A stretch of 64,000 bases of DNA from Peronospora farinosa (GCA_947646735.1 CANTFK010000863.1:434001-498000), one strand, 5' to 3'. Positions 21,133 through 32,374 are shown, counted from the stretch's first letter. Program-made: numbers and translations. The notes: generated by a model not told the origin, from the sequence alone.

Positions 21133-22601
21133 ATTATTGATCGCCGTGTACGACGCTCTTGATCCTAGTTTAGTGTTTTTAGTATTGTTTCGTGTAAAAT
21201 AATTATTGTGCTAGCATTGCAGACACAGAGAGTATACAGCAGTATATTTATTGAGAATGTATACTCTTTCTTTTACGTACACCATTTTGTGACAGAGTTA
21301 CTATTATCACTATCGAGAAATCTCTTTTTTCTAATAATATTCCCGATAGTGATATCCCGAGCATCCAAGGTTCATCCGCCTCTCTCTCTCTCTCGATCGT
21401 GTCCTGCCAGGTAGCGACCATTTTCTCACATCCCTCCCTCCCTCCGTACCCCGCTATCGCTTTCTTTCAAAAAGGTTCACTGCAATTTCCAATTTGCCAT
21501 CATTCGGAATCATGTGCGATTCTTTCCAGCTCCCTCTTGTTCCGTGGATGCACTTCCTGCTTATGTACGCTTGTTTCTTAGCGCACGAAGCATGCTATCC
21601 ACCCCTTCTTTTTCCAGGCCCAGCGGTGTCTGGGAATACGCGCTCGATATCAGCCCGCACTCTCTGAAGCAGCTCCGGTGCCGGCGCTGGAAGTTACCAC
21701 AGATATCGTCCATGTATAATCAACACTTGTCCGCTCCTGCGCATTCCCAGAGTATATGTGAGTCTTTCGTGTTGCCCGGCCAGATGCCTCTTGCATGTCG
21801 AGTTCTCTTCACATCCGTAGTTCAGATTCAACTGATAAGTAGCTGCTATGTAGCATATCCAGACCTGTGTAGTCCGTAAGAGTATGTCTGTGTACTAGAG
21901 CCGTGCCGGGGACTGTGACATTAGGAAGTAGCTGCCATCCTGAGCGTCGTCGCAGTGTTGTTGCCTGGTGATTACGCCGTAAGTGCTGGATGCAGCTGTC
22001 ATTTAGTGCGATGGAACGGTTTGCGTTGTAATCGTGCATGTTGTTGATGGAGGGTGTTAAATTCCATAAAACTACGGATGCGCTGTGAATGTAAGTGCCG
22101 CGTTTCGTGTGTGCTGTTGTATATTCACCAACTCCTGCTAATGAGTTTCAAGCACATCTTGGATTCGACTATCCAATAAACGCCATTGTTGGCTTGATCA
22201 AGGACGATAAGCACGAAGTTGCTTCGGGTGTGTGCTTGATGGCACTCATGTAGCCCCTAGCCTGACACTGTCCAGGTATACTTGTCAAGTACCTCGATTC
22301 GTTCCGCAAGCTCAGTCGGTATTTGCATTACTTCCTGCTACGCGCAGATAGGACTTGCCACTAGTATGGCTGTTGCCATAGTTTCCGTTTACGAATCATG
22401 TGGTAAGTGTTCAGTCCCGAACTTGAAGAGCAGCGTTAATCCATTGTTGAAACGCGCTTCTCTCAGTCTTCCGCTTCTTTTTTGTTTGTTGCCTTAGTCC
22501 CGTGCTACCCGGGACCTTCCTTTGGCTTTCCTGACTCCTGTGAGACTTGCTTGTCATCTCCATAGAATCCGGACGAATGCATTTGCAATGATGAACGTCT
22601 A
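21133..22601. other. Intergenic, no gene seen
   Basis: This is the 5' flank of the ZZ gene, with CT-rich tracts ((CT)n near 21381 and TCCC repeats near 21425) of the kind found in oomycete promoters. The short frames on both strands show no recognisable domain. Confidence 0.45.
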
Positions 22602-23056
22602 CATATTCTCTGTTCACTGCAAGTGTGAAGTAAAGACGACACGTTTGCAATGAGTTGAGATAGAATAGCGACCAACAGCTAGAGTAAGGCAGTATCTCTC
22701 TTCCAAGGTGTGAGCCATTTATTTCATCATCACCCGGTCAAGGCTTCCTGGTTTTTGTAAAGTACCGATTTGTGCGAGTGCTTGGTTCCAAGTCGCGACG
22801 ATCGATTAAAAGTGTACGGTACTAGTAGTTACGACGTTGTTTACGCTAAGGCACAAGCCGCGCGCCGGCACTTTCTGCTTGAACCTTAGAAGCTGCAGAG
22901 CAACGGACCATACGTAATCTTGACGTTCAGCTACATCTCTTTGAGCGTCAACATTGCGTTGGACTCGCGAATAAGACAAAGGCGATTCAGACCAAGGACG
23001 GGTCTCAACTCATTGCAAACGTGTCGTCTTTACTTCACACTTGCAGTGAACAGAGA
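22602..23056. repeat. Inverted repeat, about 55-bp arms, 340-bp spacer
   Basis: 22602-22660 (TTCTCTGTTCACTGCAAGTG onward) recurs inverted at about 23003-23056. The same motif occurs once more at 42062-42118. There it continues, in direct orientation relative to 22660-22795, to about 42257. The spacer of the left arm is thus flipped relative to the right arm, as recombination between the two inverted arms would produce. Confidence 0.7.
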
Positions 23057-24549
23057 ATCTGTAGTCGTTCACGTTCATTGCAGCTGCAATTTTTCCATTA
23101 TCGATAAGACGGCCACACAAAAGGTCTTAAAATTGTAGCGAGTTGTGCGTTGCTGTTAATTGACGTTAGTGTTATTGACGTTATTGATGCGTTTGACGCT
23201 GGCAATCAACTTCATCCGAGAACCACTTTGCTTGCAATGTACAATACGAATCCGTTGTCCGTTTCAAGATACAGCTGGTCGAATATTTACACTCAAATCG
23301 ATGTTTCAGACTCAGCTGGTCTACTAAAGTTTAGCGTCGACATAGTGTATGTGTTGATGCTCCAACTCGCTCGATACTCTCTCTGCATCTTATGAGGTAG
23401 TTGTCTCGCAGCGGCTCTTGCATTGCATGCATTTACTGCTCTGCTCACTTTCAATCTCACCTTGTCACCCTACACTCGAAACTACCCAAACCAAACCAGT
23501 TATGACGATCCTGCTCGAGTCCTTACGCGTGCTTACCACCTGCTCGTCCGTGTTGCTCAACGTCTCTCCGTGGCCGGAATTTGCGCGCATACATCGCCAA
23601 CGCACCCCTGGGCCGCTGACTGTATTGCCGGTTGTCATGCTCTTCTGCAACTCTTTTTTGTGGACAATGTACGGCTTCATGGTCGGCCAGCTCTTCCCGC
23701 TCTTCGCCACCTGTTTCTTAGGTCAGTGTACATGCGCTGGCTTCATCGCTGTTTACTATCGCTGGAGTCCAGACCGACCAGCGGTACGTCGAATCATTGC
23801 AAAGGCGGGCTCCGTCATGGCGCTCTGCATGGCCTACGTAATCCTGGGCGCTCACGGAGTTACGAACCAGTCACGAGAACAGGTGGTTACTACGTTGGCA
23901 ATGATGTGCATCTCCATCAACATTTGCCTCTATGTGTCACCACTAGATACCATGAAACGGGTGGTACAAACCAAATCGGCAGCGTCGCTGCCCATTACGC
24001 TGTGCTCGGCGAACTTGCTCAACGGGCTCTTGTGGGTGGCGTTCGGCATCACCGAGGGTGACTTGTACGTGCTTACGCCAAACGCTATTGGCTCCGTGCT
24101 TAGCATTGTACAGGTGGTGCTCTACTACACTTACTACAGTACGGAAGAGTCTCGTCAGGAGGAGATGGAGATCCTAGCTGCTGCAACTGCACTGGAAGCT
24201 GTGACTAAGTCCAGAAATTCTCAGAGATTAACGACCTCATATGGCAGTCTAAACAAAGCCCCGGTGATAGCAGCGTTTAACCCGCACACTTACCACTCGG
24301 TCATTAATGTGCACGCTGAACAGGAAAAGGAGTCGCTGATAGCAGTAGCTGCTGCCAGCTAAACGAGATAAAGTTTAAAATGGATGCATATTGTTCGTTA
24401 CACTATGAATGTCAGAGGTCTACTTGTCCTCCCACAAGTCGAGACTTGCACGAAAGGACAAACATCACCTTACAAAACTTCTTGCTCCAGTTAACTAAAC
24501 AACTAGCTGCTGCAGACTCCGCCGCCCAGATAGAAATCGCCGTGGTATA
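23005..24549 (+). repeat. Left arm of inverted duplication (SWEET part)
   Basis: It is inverted relative to 41793-42118 plus 31138-32374. Similarity covers the 5' flank, the whole SWEET gene and about 185 bp of 3' flank, and is near-identical. It preserves the uninterrupted site (around 23322-23338) of the LINE insertion seen in the other arm. A 97-codon frame at 24380-24673 begins inside this arm. In the other arm it is frameshifted, so I do not call it a gene. Confidence 0.9.
23502..24362 (+). CDS. SWEET sugar transporter, left copy
   Basis: An MtN3/saliva (SWEET) family uniporter of 286 residues, predicted to move sugars down their gradient across a membrane. The first MtN3 unit has SPWPEFARIHRQRTPGPLTV and then LWTMYGFMVGQLFPLF. 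The second has SPLDTMKRVVQTKSAASLPI and NGLLWVAFGITEGDLYVLTP. Together with the linker helix this gives seven membrane segments, the eukaryotic SWEET plan. The charged tail of about 65 residues is cytosolic. I take the ATG at 23502 because it begins directly before helix 1. An in-frame ATG at 23427 would add 25 residues without family support. The gene has no introns. It is almost identical to the right copy, and a secreted Pro-rich gene lies tail-to-tail with it. Confidence 0.92.
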   Translation: MTILLESLRVLTTCSSVLLNVSPWPEFARIHRQRTPGPLTVLPVVMLFCNSFLWTMYGFMVGQLFPLFATCFLGQCTCAGFIAVYYRWSPDRPAVRRIIAKAGSVMALCMAYVILGAHGVTNQSREQVVTTLAMMCISINICLYVSPLDTMKRVVQTKSAASLPITLCSANLLNGLLWVAFGITEGDLYVLTPNAIGSVLSIVQVVLYYTYYSTEESRQEEMEILAAATALEAVTKSRNSQRLTTSYGSLNKAPVIAAFNPHTYHSVINVHAEQEKESLIAVAAAS

Positions 24550-24707
24550 CAAAGAATATGTACTAGGGAAATCCATGGAGTTTGCAGACTCACTCACCAA
24601 ACTTGGCTGTTTTGTTCTTCCAAATGAAGGGATCAATGATTATGTCGCAAGCATCGGTGGATCCGAGGCTTGAGCAGTACAAGTACACTTTTACTTTCCG
24701 AGCGCGA

Positions 24708-25502
24708 CTACAGTCTTCGAGCATCAGTAGGAGGATCAGAAGTGGGCGCATTAACCCCTTGGTCGATCGGAGCATCTAACGATAACATTTGACTTGTTAA
24801 CATCGGTGAATCCGAACACCCGGGGTTCTGAGGAGTCGGACATTCAATCTTGCCACATGGACCGAGCGCAACTACAGTCATGGTAGGTAAAATATCGTCT
24901 CGTTTCGGGTCGGGGAAAGGAGTCGGCGTCACAGGCGGATAGTCCCCAGGCGGTGAAATTGGTGAAATCGGTTGCATAGGCGGTAGTTTCGAATATGAGG
25001 GAAAACTCGCACATTTTGGTTCACCGAAACCATCGCACGCTACTACAGTATTGTCAAGAGGTCCAGGATTTCCTTGGGAAGGAGGAAAAGTCGGCATAAC
25101 AATCGGAACATCAGACGGTGAAGTTGGTGAAATTGGTTCCGTAGACGGTGGATTCCAAAATTGGGGGGTCGTAGGCACACAATTCGGTGTGATACACCCA
25201 ATGTTCGCAACTACAGTAATGACATTAGGATCGCTAGGCTCCGTGGGGGGGAGAGGAGTAGGAATTGTCGGAGGAGCTTCATATAAGGGTGGAGCTGCAA
25301 GAGGCGCATCAGGGGGCCCGAATTGAGAAACAGGCGCATGGCTCAAAGGGTTCGAGAATGGAGAAACAGACGCTGGGTCCGCAGGGTTATGGAATGACTG
25401 AGGGGTCGCAGTCACGGTAAGCGTCTTCACGTTTTCCATGTCGGCAGAGACGGCGACGACAGCCAATGCCGCGGCCAGAAGTGTATTGCTGATGATCTTC
25501 AT
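24708..25502 (-). CDS. Secreted Pro-rich protein, left arm
   Basis: 264 residues with a signal peptide (MKIISNTLLAAALAVVAVSA, cut about residue 20-21). The mature part is rich in Pro, Ser and Thr. It is built on three loose repeats, each opening with a TVVA-like strand, then a Cys pair (GCITPNC; CDGFGEPKC; CGKIEC), then a Pro-rich spacer (TEPISPTSPSDVP, MQPISPISPPGDYP). It has no catalytic motif. The signal peptide and the about 290 bp upstream match the secreted gene at 29836, so the two are paralogues. A wall-associated, adhesin-like or apoplastic role is plausible but is inference. Confidence 0.8.
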   Translation of the reverse strand: MKIISNTLLAAALAVVAVSADMENVKTLTVTATPQSFHNPADPASVSPFSNPLSHAPVSQFGPPDAPLAAPPLYEAPPTIPTPLPPTEPSDPNVITVVANIGCITPNCVPTTPQFWNPPSTEPISPTSPSDVPIVMPTFPPSQGNPGPLDNTVVACDGFGEPKCASFPSYSKLPPMQPISPISPPGDYPPVTPTPFPDPKRDDILPTMTVVALGPCGKIECPTPQNPGCSDSPMLTSQMLSLDAPIDQGVNAPTSDPPTDARRL

Positions 25503-25795
25503 TATTTATCAAAAACTTGATCTGCTGAGGTCCAAATGCTCTCGACGGAGAAAATTGAGAAGTGAGTTTGAAGGACAAATGCAAAAGAGTTGAAGGATAA
25601 ATGCAGTGCATGTCTCGTGCATTACGGTTCGTTATGCAGAAACGATTGGCGGTCCTAAGCTGTGCAGCGTGTGAATAGTCTTGACCACCAGAGGAGATCG
25701 ACAGCAGCAGAAAACCAGGCGATTCTGGCTTCAACAGCGTAAAGCCGCTACGATCCGCTATAGTAGAGACAGATATGGCTGCGGACTCACGAAGC
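25503..25795 (-). promoter_or_regulatory. Promoter shared with the other secreted gene
   Basis: The upstream region on the minus strand aligns with 29505-29835. Shared blocks are CAGAATCGCC, TGCTGCTGTCGATCT, TGGTCAAGACTAT, CTTTTGCATTT, CAAACTCACTT and CAGATCAAGTTT just before the ATG. Retention of such blocks suggests regulatory elements, but it may simply reflect the duplication. Confidence 0.6.
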
Positions 25796-25829
25796 CATCA
25801 TCCTGATCAGATATCTTGAAATTGTAGTA

Positions 25830-27187
25830 GCATATTTTGTGGGTGTGGGTGGTACTTGCGAAGCTGTTAGAAGCTCTGCGCAGTCGGGCCATCCTTCTGC
25901 TTGACTTTCGGAAAGGGTACGACACGGTCGCGCGGGAATTTCTGTTCTTGGCACTCGTGCGCTTCGGATTTTCTCAGGAATTAGGTGATCCGGAAAATTC
26001 ACGACGGTCCAATTCGTGGTTAACGGAGAATTTTCGTAGCCACAGGAGGTGGTCTCCGGAATACGGCAGAAGTGTCCGCTTGCTCCGTTGCTCTTTCTCA
26101 TTGCGACGGAAATACTTGCGTTGGCAATTAAACAAGATGCTAAGTTCATCGGTCTGAAAGTGTCAGGAGGGGGTGGTGTTTTATGCAGGAGGTGCAACAT
26201 ATACTCAAGAGCGACATGGAGATACAATGCGGTACTTTAGCTACGCAGTTGAACAAAGGAGTTTACATCTACGCACTGGGCTATGTGCGTACTCTTAACG
26301 TACAATGGCGACCTGGCGACAGCGACTCAGCTCTCAACCCCCAGCGTCGAGAACAGAGTATTGATCCTCAACGTCATCAGCCGTGTTGTTCACTGGGCAG
26401 TAGTCGATCCCACCATGGGCAGAGCTACAGCTACGCAACCTTCAGAAGCAATTCTTGTGGCATCACTATATCGGCACGGAGCCAGGTTGCCATAAGATGA
26501 ATCCAGCGCTTTTGTACACGCTCAAACATGCGGGAGGAGTCGGCCTTCATACTGTTTGTTGCATGCAAGCCGCAGCAGGTGAAACAGGTCATACTCTGGC
26601 TCACCTAACGCAAAGACATCTATTTCCTGGCCTGGCATGGGCTTTCCGCGGAGCAACGCAGGACTGGACAGCAGAAGGAGTGTTTCCGCGCCAAGAAAGA
26701 GGACCGTAGCTTTCCAAGGAACGTAGGAATCCTGGACACACTCTCCAGCAGTTGATTAGACCTTTCTGTTACCAACACTACCGGACCCTGAGGGTAGGCA
26801 GCAGCAGTACACAACGGAGCTCGAAACAGAGGCGATCAGTTGGACGACAACGGAGGAATGGGTGCTGAAGCTCTCTTGACCACTCCGTCACTTACCCAGA
26901 TCAATAACACCAGAGGAGGAAACATTTTGGCCCGCGTACTCTTTCGGCCGGAACCCATGAATTGCAAACCAGCAGGGGGACGTTTCAATGTCACAAAAGT
27001 ATGCCATAGGTTCAGCCCAGCGCTATAGCGAAATTGCAGCTGCATCGGATATTGACGAGTTGCTAGCGCGCGAACCTAGAGGGCCACCAAGTTCTTCGGT
27101 GGCCAGCCACGATATACCGCCGGGCCAACCGGCGCTGATTCCTAGAAATCTTGCACGTAGTGAACACCTTGTAAATAGACGATCTGA
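25830..27187 (+). mobile_element. Decayed LINE, same family as the 9.4-kb element
   Basis: Broken + strand frames match the RT of the LINE at 32375-41792. [20 protein letters not shown] is near 25875, [13 protein letters not shown] is near 26055, VENRVLILN is near 26345, and KMNPALLYTLKHAGGVGL is near 26500. The last about 130 bp match the end of that element, finishing GTAAATAGACGATCTGAAC and then a CT tail. Large internal deletions are present. It sits in the spacer of the inverted duplication. Confidence 0.8.
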
Positions 27188-29504
27188 ACCTCTCTCTCTC
27201 AATTGCATCGGATTGAGGATCGAACGTATGCCTTCGTCATTCCGACGATAGGCGCAGTCACGCATCATCAAGCCAAGCTGCAACGATAGGGCCTAGCTAT
27301 TTTGCTGCGCGCATTGAGTGGAGGTGTTGGTGGAGGCTTACAAGTACGAAAGGATGACAAATGACTGTATTGAGAGCCACATTTCAAAAGGCCCGACCGC
27401 AAAATTGGTTGTTGTGGCCATTGTTTTGTTTAGTTCCTCTTTGCAGTCGATTGCGGTAGTTGTACGAGGCTGGTCACCTATGGTGGAGGCATGCAAAAAT
27501 TGAGTGTTAAAGCACGTTGGATGTGTAAGTCAGCCAACATCCACCAGGCTTGCAGAAGTAGGAGCGTTCTCTTCCTTGTAGTTCGTTCGTGTTTACTCCG
27601 TTCCTGCTTTGGCTAGGGCATATATCACGTCGCATTCCCAGCTTTTCGTGGTCAGTCCAAGCCTTAGCCCCTCATCACGGCACCCCCTTCGGCGGGAATC
27701 CTCCCACGATGGAACCAAAGTGGGTGGGGTCATGTCTCGGGCATGCATCTCGCGCGGCCACTGGTTATGTGAACCCAGCAAACCAAGGGAAGATACTCCG
27801 CTGGTGGCATTCTCGCGCCACGCGTCATCGCTTCGACAGTAGCGCGCTCCAAGTCCGACGGGCCGCGCAAGCGGTTATTTAGGGCCACACCCCACGACAC
27901 GCGCCATCGCTCCGGCGACCGCGCATTTTTTTTTTTTTTTTTCAGACAAACAGGCCGCTCGAGTGGCCCATAAGGACATAACCAACGGTTCACGTCTACT
28001 GCCATGCTGCATCAGCAAAGCCGGACAATCTTAAGAGCGTCACCGCAGGTAGCCAGCTCCGTACAATCACCGGACTCGATCGAGCACCGGCAAAGCTAGC
28101 CAGGCTTAGGAACTACTAGACATCCTGCAACCCCTAAACGATTTGATCGACTCGTTTGCCTCTTTCGAGAGAAGAACAGACCGTCTATTTCAAACATTAA
28201 GGATTGGTAAGATGTCTGGAGTGCTTCTACCAGGACTTCGTCATTCTTCGCCTCGCTGGCTCAATCTGCTGGCTCGAGACGTCGGGCGTCACGGGGGACA
28301 CTCCGAAAAGGGCACGTGGAATCAGGTATCCAGCCCGAGGTGTAAACAGTGGCTCAATGATCGCAACAAGCGCCGGGCACCACACCGATCAGTCCCGATC
28401 GACCGCTGATGCACCTGGACGGGGCCGATCAATTCACGTTCTTGGCAAGTTCACTTCGTGGGACCGAGATTCGCGCTCATTTGCCTCTTTCTTACTATGC
28501 ATGCGTCAGATACCATATGTGATTACACACGTGGGATGTAATCCCATCCGGACAAGACACGGCCGGGGTCGCCATTGCATAAGTACTAATCGTTTGCTCG
28601 TCCGTATGCGACAGTAACGGCTGTCCATAGGCCTACTCACATAGCCGACCTTGATGGTTTTCTTTACCATATTCTGTCGATAAAGCGGTGTTGGATGCAG
28701 AGTATCCTTGGTTATATCGCCCGATAGATGACAAACGACCAAGACGATCACGACAATAAACGCCGTGGCCAGAGGATCGTCCCAGTTGGTTCTCATATTT
28801 GGTATAGACATTGGGAACTGCAAAGCATCCGATTCGAAACAGCTTGACGTACATAGCAATGTTTGAACTTGATTTTCCCAAGGAAGGAACTGTCGTTAAC
28901 GTCGGGAATCATGGGGATCGATGGGGACTCGACATAAACTCACACTTTCTCCTCTATTTTTTCCACGACCCCAAACTTCTCGATCACTCTGTGTGAGATA
29001 CGTGCAGGGGTCTGCATACCTTGCATTCACCGTGTCGTTACAGGTGGAGATGTTGCGTGGCGCTTTTGACAATCTTTTGCTTAAAAAGCGACGAAGACAT
29101 GCCGTAGAAGAGATGGAAAGTACACAGCTGAATTGTTATCTTTGTTCGCGATGTGGCGACCAGAAGAAGCAAGAGGAACGTTGATGAAGATACGACCGTT
29201 CCATATCGATTCCTGTTTGACGAGGTCGCGAAGACACGTCCAGTGGATGGAACTCGAAGGTTGAAGTGACTGCAACAGCAAGCCGTTTTGTCGTGCGCTC
29301 GATGCACGTAGAAGAAGCTGCACCGTGGCATTGTCAACAACGAACTGTCTCATTAACAAACGAATACAAAAAGGTTCCGGAAGTGGATGCCGTAGAGTAG
29401 TGAACGCAGTTGGTGCTAGAAGAGACCGAAGCCGGAGCTAGTGATTAGTAGCAGCAGCTGAGCAAGTAGCACCTACACCCAACATTTCCAGCAGCTTCTA
29501 GAAT
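27188..29504. other. Spacer of the inverted duplication, no gene seen
   Basis: It contains a 16-T run at about 27927 beside a GC-rich block and several short overlapping frames on both strands (for example 28506-28859 minus), none of which I can recognise. It could hold further dead repeats. Confidence 0.4.
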
Positions 29505-29835
29505 TCGCAGTCAAATCTGTCTCACTATAAAGCGGCCTGGTCTCGCACTAGCATTTGTGCAGCAATACTTGCGTCTGTCCCGCAGATTGTGAGCGGCTTT
29601 ACCCGATTGAACCCAGAATCGCCTAGTTTCTGCTGCTGTCGATCTGTTCAGATGGTCAAGACTATCCACAAGTTACACAGCGTAGGATCTTGAACCATCT
29701 CCCGCATAATGAACCCTCGTGCTAACAGCTTCGCCATGCAGCCGTCTTCTTTTGCATTTCTTTCTCAAACTCACTTTTCATTTTCCTCCATCCAGTGACT
29801 TTGGTCCTCAGTAGCAGATCAAGTTTGAATAAACA
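29505..29835 (+). promoter_or_regulatory. Promoter of secreted repeat protein
   Basis: Homologous in inverted orientation to 25503-25795. Conserved blocks run from ATCTGTCTC...CTATA down to TTTGG.CCTCAG...AGATCAAGTTT immediately upstream of the ATG. Confidence 0.6.
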
Positions 29836-31053
29836 ATGAAGACCATTTGCAACACGCTTCTCGTTGCGGCATTAGCCGTTGCAGCCGTTTCGGCCGATAC
29901 CCCTGTGTCTGTTTGCAGAGATGCGACCTACACACTCGCCGACTCTCGCGGCGCCATTTGCTCCGGATCCGGTAGCGTTCCTGCCGGTACCGCTTGCCCG
30001 CTTAAGGGTGACACGACGACGACCGACTGCCACTATTACCTCAAGTCGTATGACAATCTTAAGTGCATGGCCCAAGAGGACGCTCAATGCGTCATTGTGG
30101 GTGGCAACACCTGGGGCTGTGTCTTCCCGTCCGTTGGTTGCATCGGCACCAACACCGCCTCTCCGTGTCCCACGGGCTGGGGCACAGACACGCCGGGGTC
30201 GTCGTCTATGAACGCGTCCTATAGTAAGATGACGCCAATGGCGCCTGGACAATCGGCCACGACGCCTGGACAATCGCCTATGACGTCAGGTCAATTGGAT
30301 CCGTCATCGCCGATGATGTCGGGTCCGTCGTCTGTGAACGCGTCCCATGGTGAGATGATGCCAACGACGCCGACGATGCCTGGTAAAATAACGCCAACGA
30401 CGCCGGTGATGCCTGATGGAAAGGCACCGACGACGCCTGATGTAGAGACACCGCCATCGCCTGATGGAAAGGCACCGACGACGCCTGATGTAGAGACACC
30501 GCCATCGCCTGATGGAAAGGCACCGACGACGCCTGATGTAGAGACACCGCCATCGCCTGATGGAAAGGCACCGACAACGCCTGATGTAGAGACACCGCCA
30601 TCGCCTGATGGAAAGGCACCGACGACGCCTGATGTAGAGACACCGCCATCGCCTGATGGAAAGGCACCGACGACGCCTGATGTAGAGACACCGCCATCGC
30701 CTGATGGAAAGGCACCGCCATCGCCTGATGTAGAGACACCGCCATCGCCTGGTGGAAAGACACCGCCATCGCCTGATGATAAGACACCGACAACACCGAT
30801 GTCGCCGCCAATGTTGCCTACTGAAAAGAAGCCTACGTCACTGATGACGCCAATGATGCCTAGTGAAAAGAATCCGATGCTACCGACGACGCCTGTTCAA
30901 ATGCCAGGCTCAATCCCTGCTACTAATGCACCCGGATCCGGCAATCCGTCGTCGGACGCGACACCTGTTGTTGCGCTACCCGGTACTCCCGAGACGGACG
31001 GTAAGCCTGTGACTCCCGTGCCGACCCCGTGCCCCCCTTTGACACGCGCATAG
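29836..31053 (+). CDS. Secreted protein: Cys-rich head, Pro/Thr repeats
   Basis: 405 residues. The signal peptide [20 protein letters not shown] matches that of the gene at 24708. Residues about 21-115 are a Cys-rich domain ([71 protein letters not shown]) with ten cysteines, presumably disulphide-bonded outside the cell. From there to the end it is a Pro/Thr/Ser stalk. The stalk includes seven near-perfect copies of the 16-mer [16 protein letters not shown] at about residues 194-305. It is likely O-glycosylated. The layout resembles oomycete wall or mucin-like proteins. Its role in host contact or wall structure is inference. Confidence 0.85.
   Translation: MKTICNTLLVAALAVAAVSADTPVSVCRDATYTLADSRGAICSGSGSVPAGTACPLKGDTTTTDCHYYLKSYDNLKCMAQEDAQCVIVGGNTWGCVFPSVGCIGTNTASPCPTGWGTDTPGSSSMNASYSKMTPMAPGQSATTPGQSPMTSGQLDPSSPMMSGPSSVNASHGEMMPTTPTMPGKITPTTPVMPDGKAPTTPDVETPPSPDGKAPTTPDVETPPSPDGKAPTTPDVETPPSPDGKAPTTPDVETPPSPDGKAPTTPDVETPPSPDGKAPTTPDVETPPSPDGKAPPSPDVETPPSPGGKTPPSPDDKTPTTPMSPPMLPTEKKPTSLMTPMMPSEKNPMLPTTPVQMPGSIPATNAPGSGNPSSDATPVVALPGTPETDGKPVTPVPTPCPPLTRA
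30415..30750 (+). repeat. 48-bp coding minisatellite, 7 units
   Basis: Tandem 48-bp units starting GATGGAAAGGCACCGACGAC, in frame with the secreted protein. The units are nearly identical at the DNA level. The last differs by a Thr-to-Pro/Ser change. This indicates recent unit gain or homogenisation, and copy number is expected to vary between isolates. Confidence 0.95.
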
Positions 31054-31322
31054 GACACATCTTTTCGATGACTGCATCTATGACGCCTTCATGAACTTAC
31101 CTAGTACCTTTAAGATTTTACCTGTGTATACCACGGCGATTTCTATCTGGACGACGGAGTCTGCAGCAGCTAGTTGTTTAGTTTAACTGGAGCAAGAAGT
31201 TCTGTAAGGTGATGTTTGTCCTTGTTTGTCCTCGTACAAGTCTCGACTTGTGGGAGGACAAGTAGACCTCTGACATTCATAGTGTAACGAACAATATGCA
31301 TCCATTTTAAACTTTATCTCGT

Positions 31323-32186
31323 TTAGCTGGCAGCAGCTACTGCTATCAGCGACTCCTTTTCCTGTTCAGCGTGCACATTAATGACCGAGTGGTAAGTAGT
31401 GTGCGGGTTAAACGCTGCTATCACCGGGGCTTTGTTTAGACTGCCATATGAGGTCGTTAATCTCTGAGAATTTCTGGACTTAGTCACAGCTTCCAGTGCA
31501 GTTGCAGCAGCCAGGATCTCCATCTCTTCCTGGCGAGACTCTTCCGTACTGTAGTAAGTGTAGTAGAGCGCCACCTGTACAATGCTAAGCACGGAGCCAA
31601 TGGCGTTTGGCGTAAGCACGTACAAGTCGCCCTCGGTGATGCCGAACGCCACCCACAAGAGCCCGTTGAGCAAGTTCGCCGAGCACAGCGTAATGGGCAG
31701 CGACGCTGCCGATTTGGTTTGTACCACCCGTTTCATGGTATCTAGTGGTGACACATAGAGGCAAATGTTGATGGAGATGCACATCATTGCCAACGTAGTA
31801 ACCACCTGTTCTCGTGACTGGTTCGTAACTCCGTGAGCGCCCAGGATTACGTAGGCCATGCAGAGCGCCATGACGGAGCCCGCCTTTGCAATGATTCGAC
31901 GTACCGCTGGTCGGTCTGGACTCCAGCGATAGTAAACAGCGATGAAGCCAGCGCATGTACACTGACCTAAGAAACAGGTGGCGAAGAGCGGGAAGAGCTG
32001 GCCGACCATGAAGCCGTACATTGTCCACAAAAAAGAGTTGCAGAAGAGCATGACAACCGGCAATACAGTCAGCGGCCCAGGGGTGCGTTGGCGATGTATG
32101 CGCGCAAATTCCGGCCACGGAGAGACGTTGAGCAGCACGGACGAGCAGGTGGCAAGCACGCGTAAAGACTCGAGCAGAATCGTCAT
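31323..32186 (-). CDS. SWEET sugar transporter, right copy
   Basis: 287 residues, with the same seven-helix two-MtN3 plan as the left copy. Over the full open frame the two proteins differ by three substitutions (two of them in the N-terminal and linker regions, one Val/Ala in the last helix) and one extra Thr in the tail. All transport-domain motifs are intact. Its own upstream sequence is cut 188 bp before the start codon by the LINE, so its transcription may depend on sequence now 9.4 kb away or on the LINE 5' end, which points away from it. Confidence 0.9.
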   Translation of the reverse strand: MTILLESLRVLATCSSVLLNVSPWPEFARIHRQRTPGPLTVLPVVMLFCNSFLWTMYGFMVGQLFPLFATCFLGQCTCAGFIAVYYRWSPDRPAVRRIIAKAGSVMALCMAYVILGAHGVTNQSREQVVTTLAMMCISINICLYVSPLDTMKRVVQTKSAASLPITLCSANLLNGLLWVAFGITEGDLYVLTPNAIGSVLSIVQVALYYTYYSTEESRQEEMEILAAATALEAVTKSRNSQRLTTSYGSLNKAPVIAAFNPHTTYHSVINVHAEQEKESLIAVAAAS

Positions 32187-32357
32187 AACTGGTTTGGTTT
32201 GGGTAGTTTCGAGTGTGAGGTGACAAGGTGAGATTGAAAGTGAGCAGAGCAGTAAATGCATGCAATGCAAGAGCCGCTGCGAGACAACTTACCTAATAAG
32301 ATGCAGAGAGAGTATCGAGCGAGTTGGAGCATCAACACATACACTATGTCGACGCTA

Positions 32358-32374
32358 AACTTTAGTAGACCAGC
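32358..32374. repeat. LINE target-site duplication, left
   Basis: The 17-bp AACTTTAGTAGACCAGC is repeated exactly at 41793-41809. The undisturbed single copy is in the left arm of the palindrome (reverse complement near 23322). Confidence 0.95.

Larger units (their letters stand above)
31138..32374 (-). repeat. Right arm of inverted duplication (inner part)
   Basis: The reverse complement of about 23320-24549, with only scattered differences. It ends at 32374, where the LINE is inserted. The arm resumes at 41793. Confidence 0.9.

Noticed and set aside
23423..24061. 212-codon ORF overlapping the left SWEET (and its twin at 31585-32265)
   Set aside because: It is an alternative frame of the SWEET coding sequence. 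It lacks membrane helices and is repeated only because the gene is duplicated.
24380..24673. 97-codon ORF downstream of the left SWEET
   Set aside because: Its copy in the right arm is frameshifted by one base, and it has no recognisable domain. It is treated as 3' flank.
28506..28881. Minus-strand overlapping frames with a hydrophobic run, considered as an RxLR-type effector
   Set aside because: There is no signal peptide at a start codon and no RxLR or EER motif. Two frames compete, and it is probably decayed non-coding sequence.
30278..30811. Minus-strand 177-codon ORF with [20 protein letters not shown] repeats
   Set aside because: It is the antisense of the 48-bp minisatellite in the secreted protein. 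The repeat length is a multiple of three, so other frames stay open automatically.
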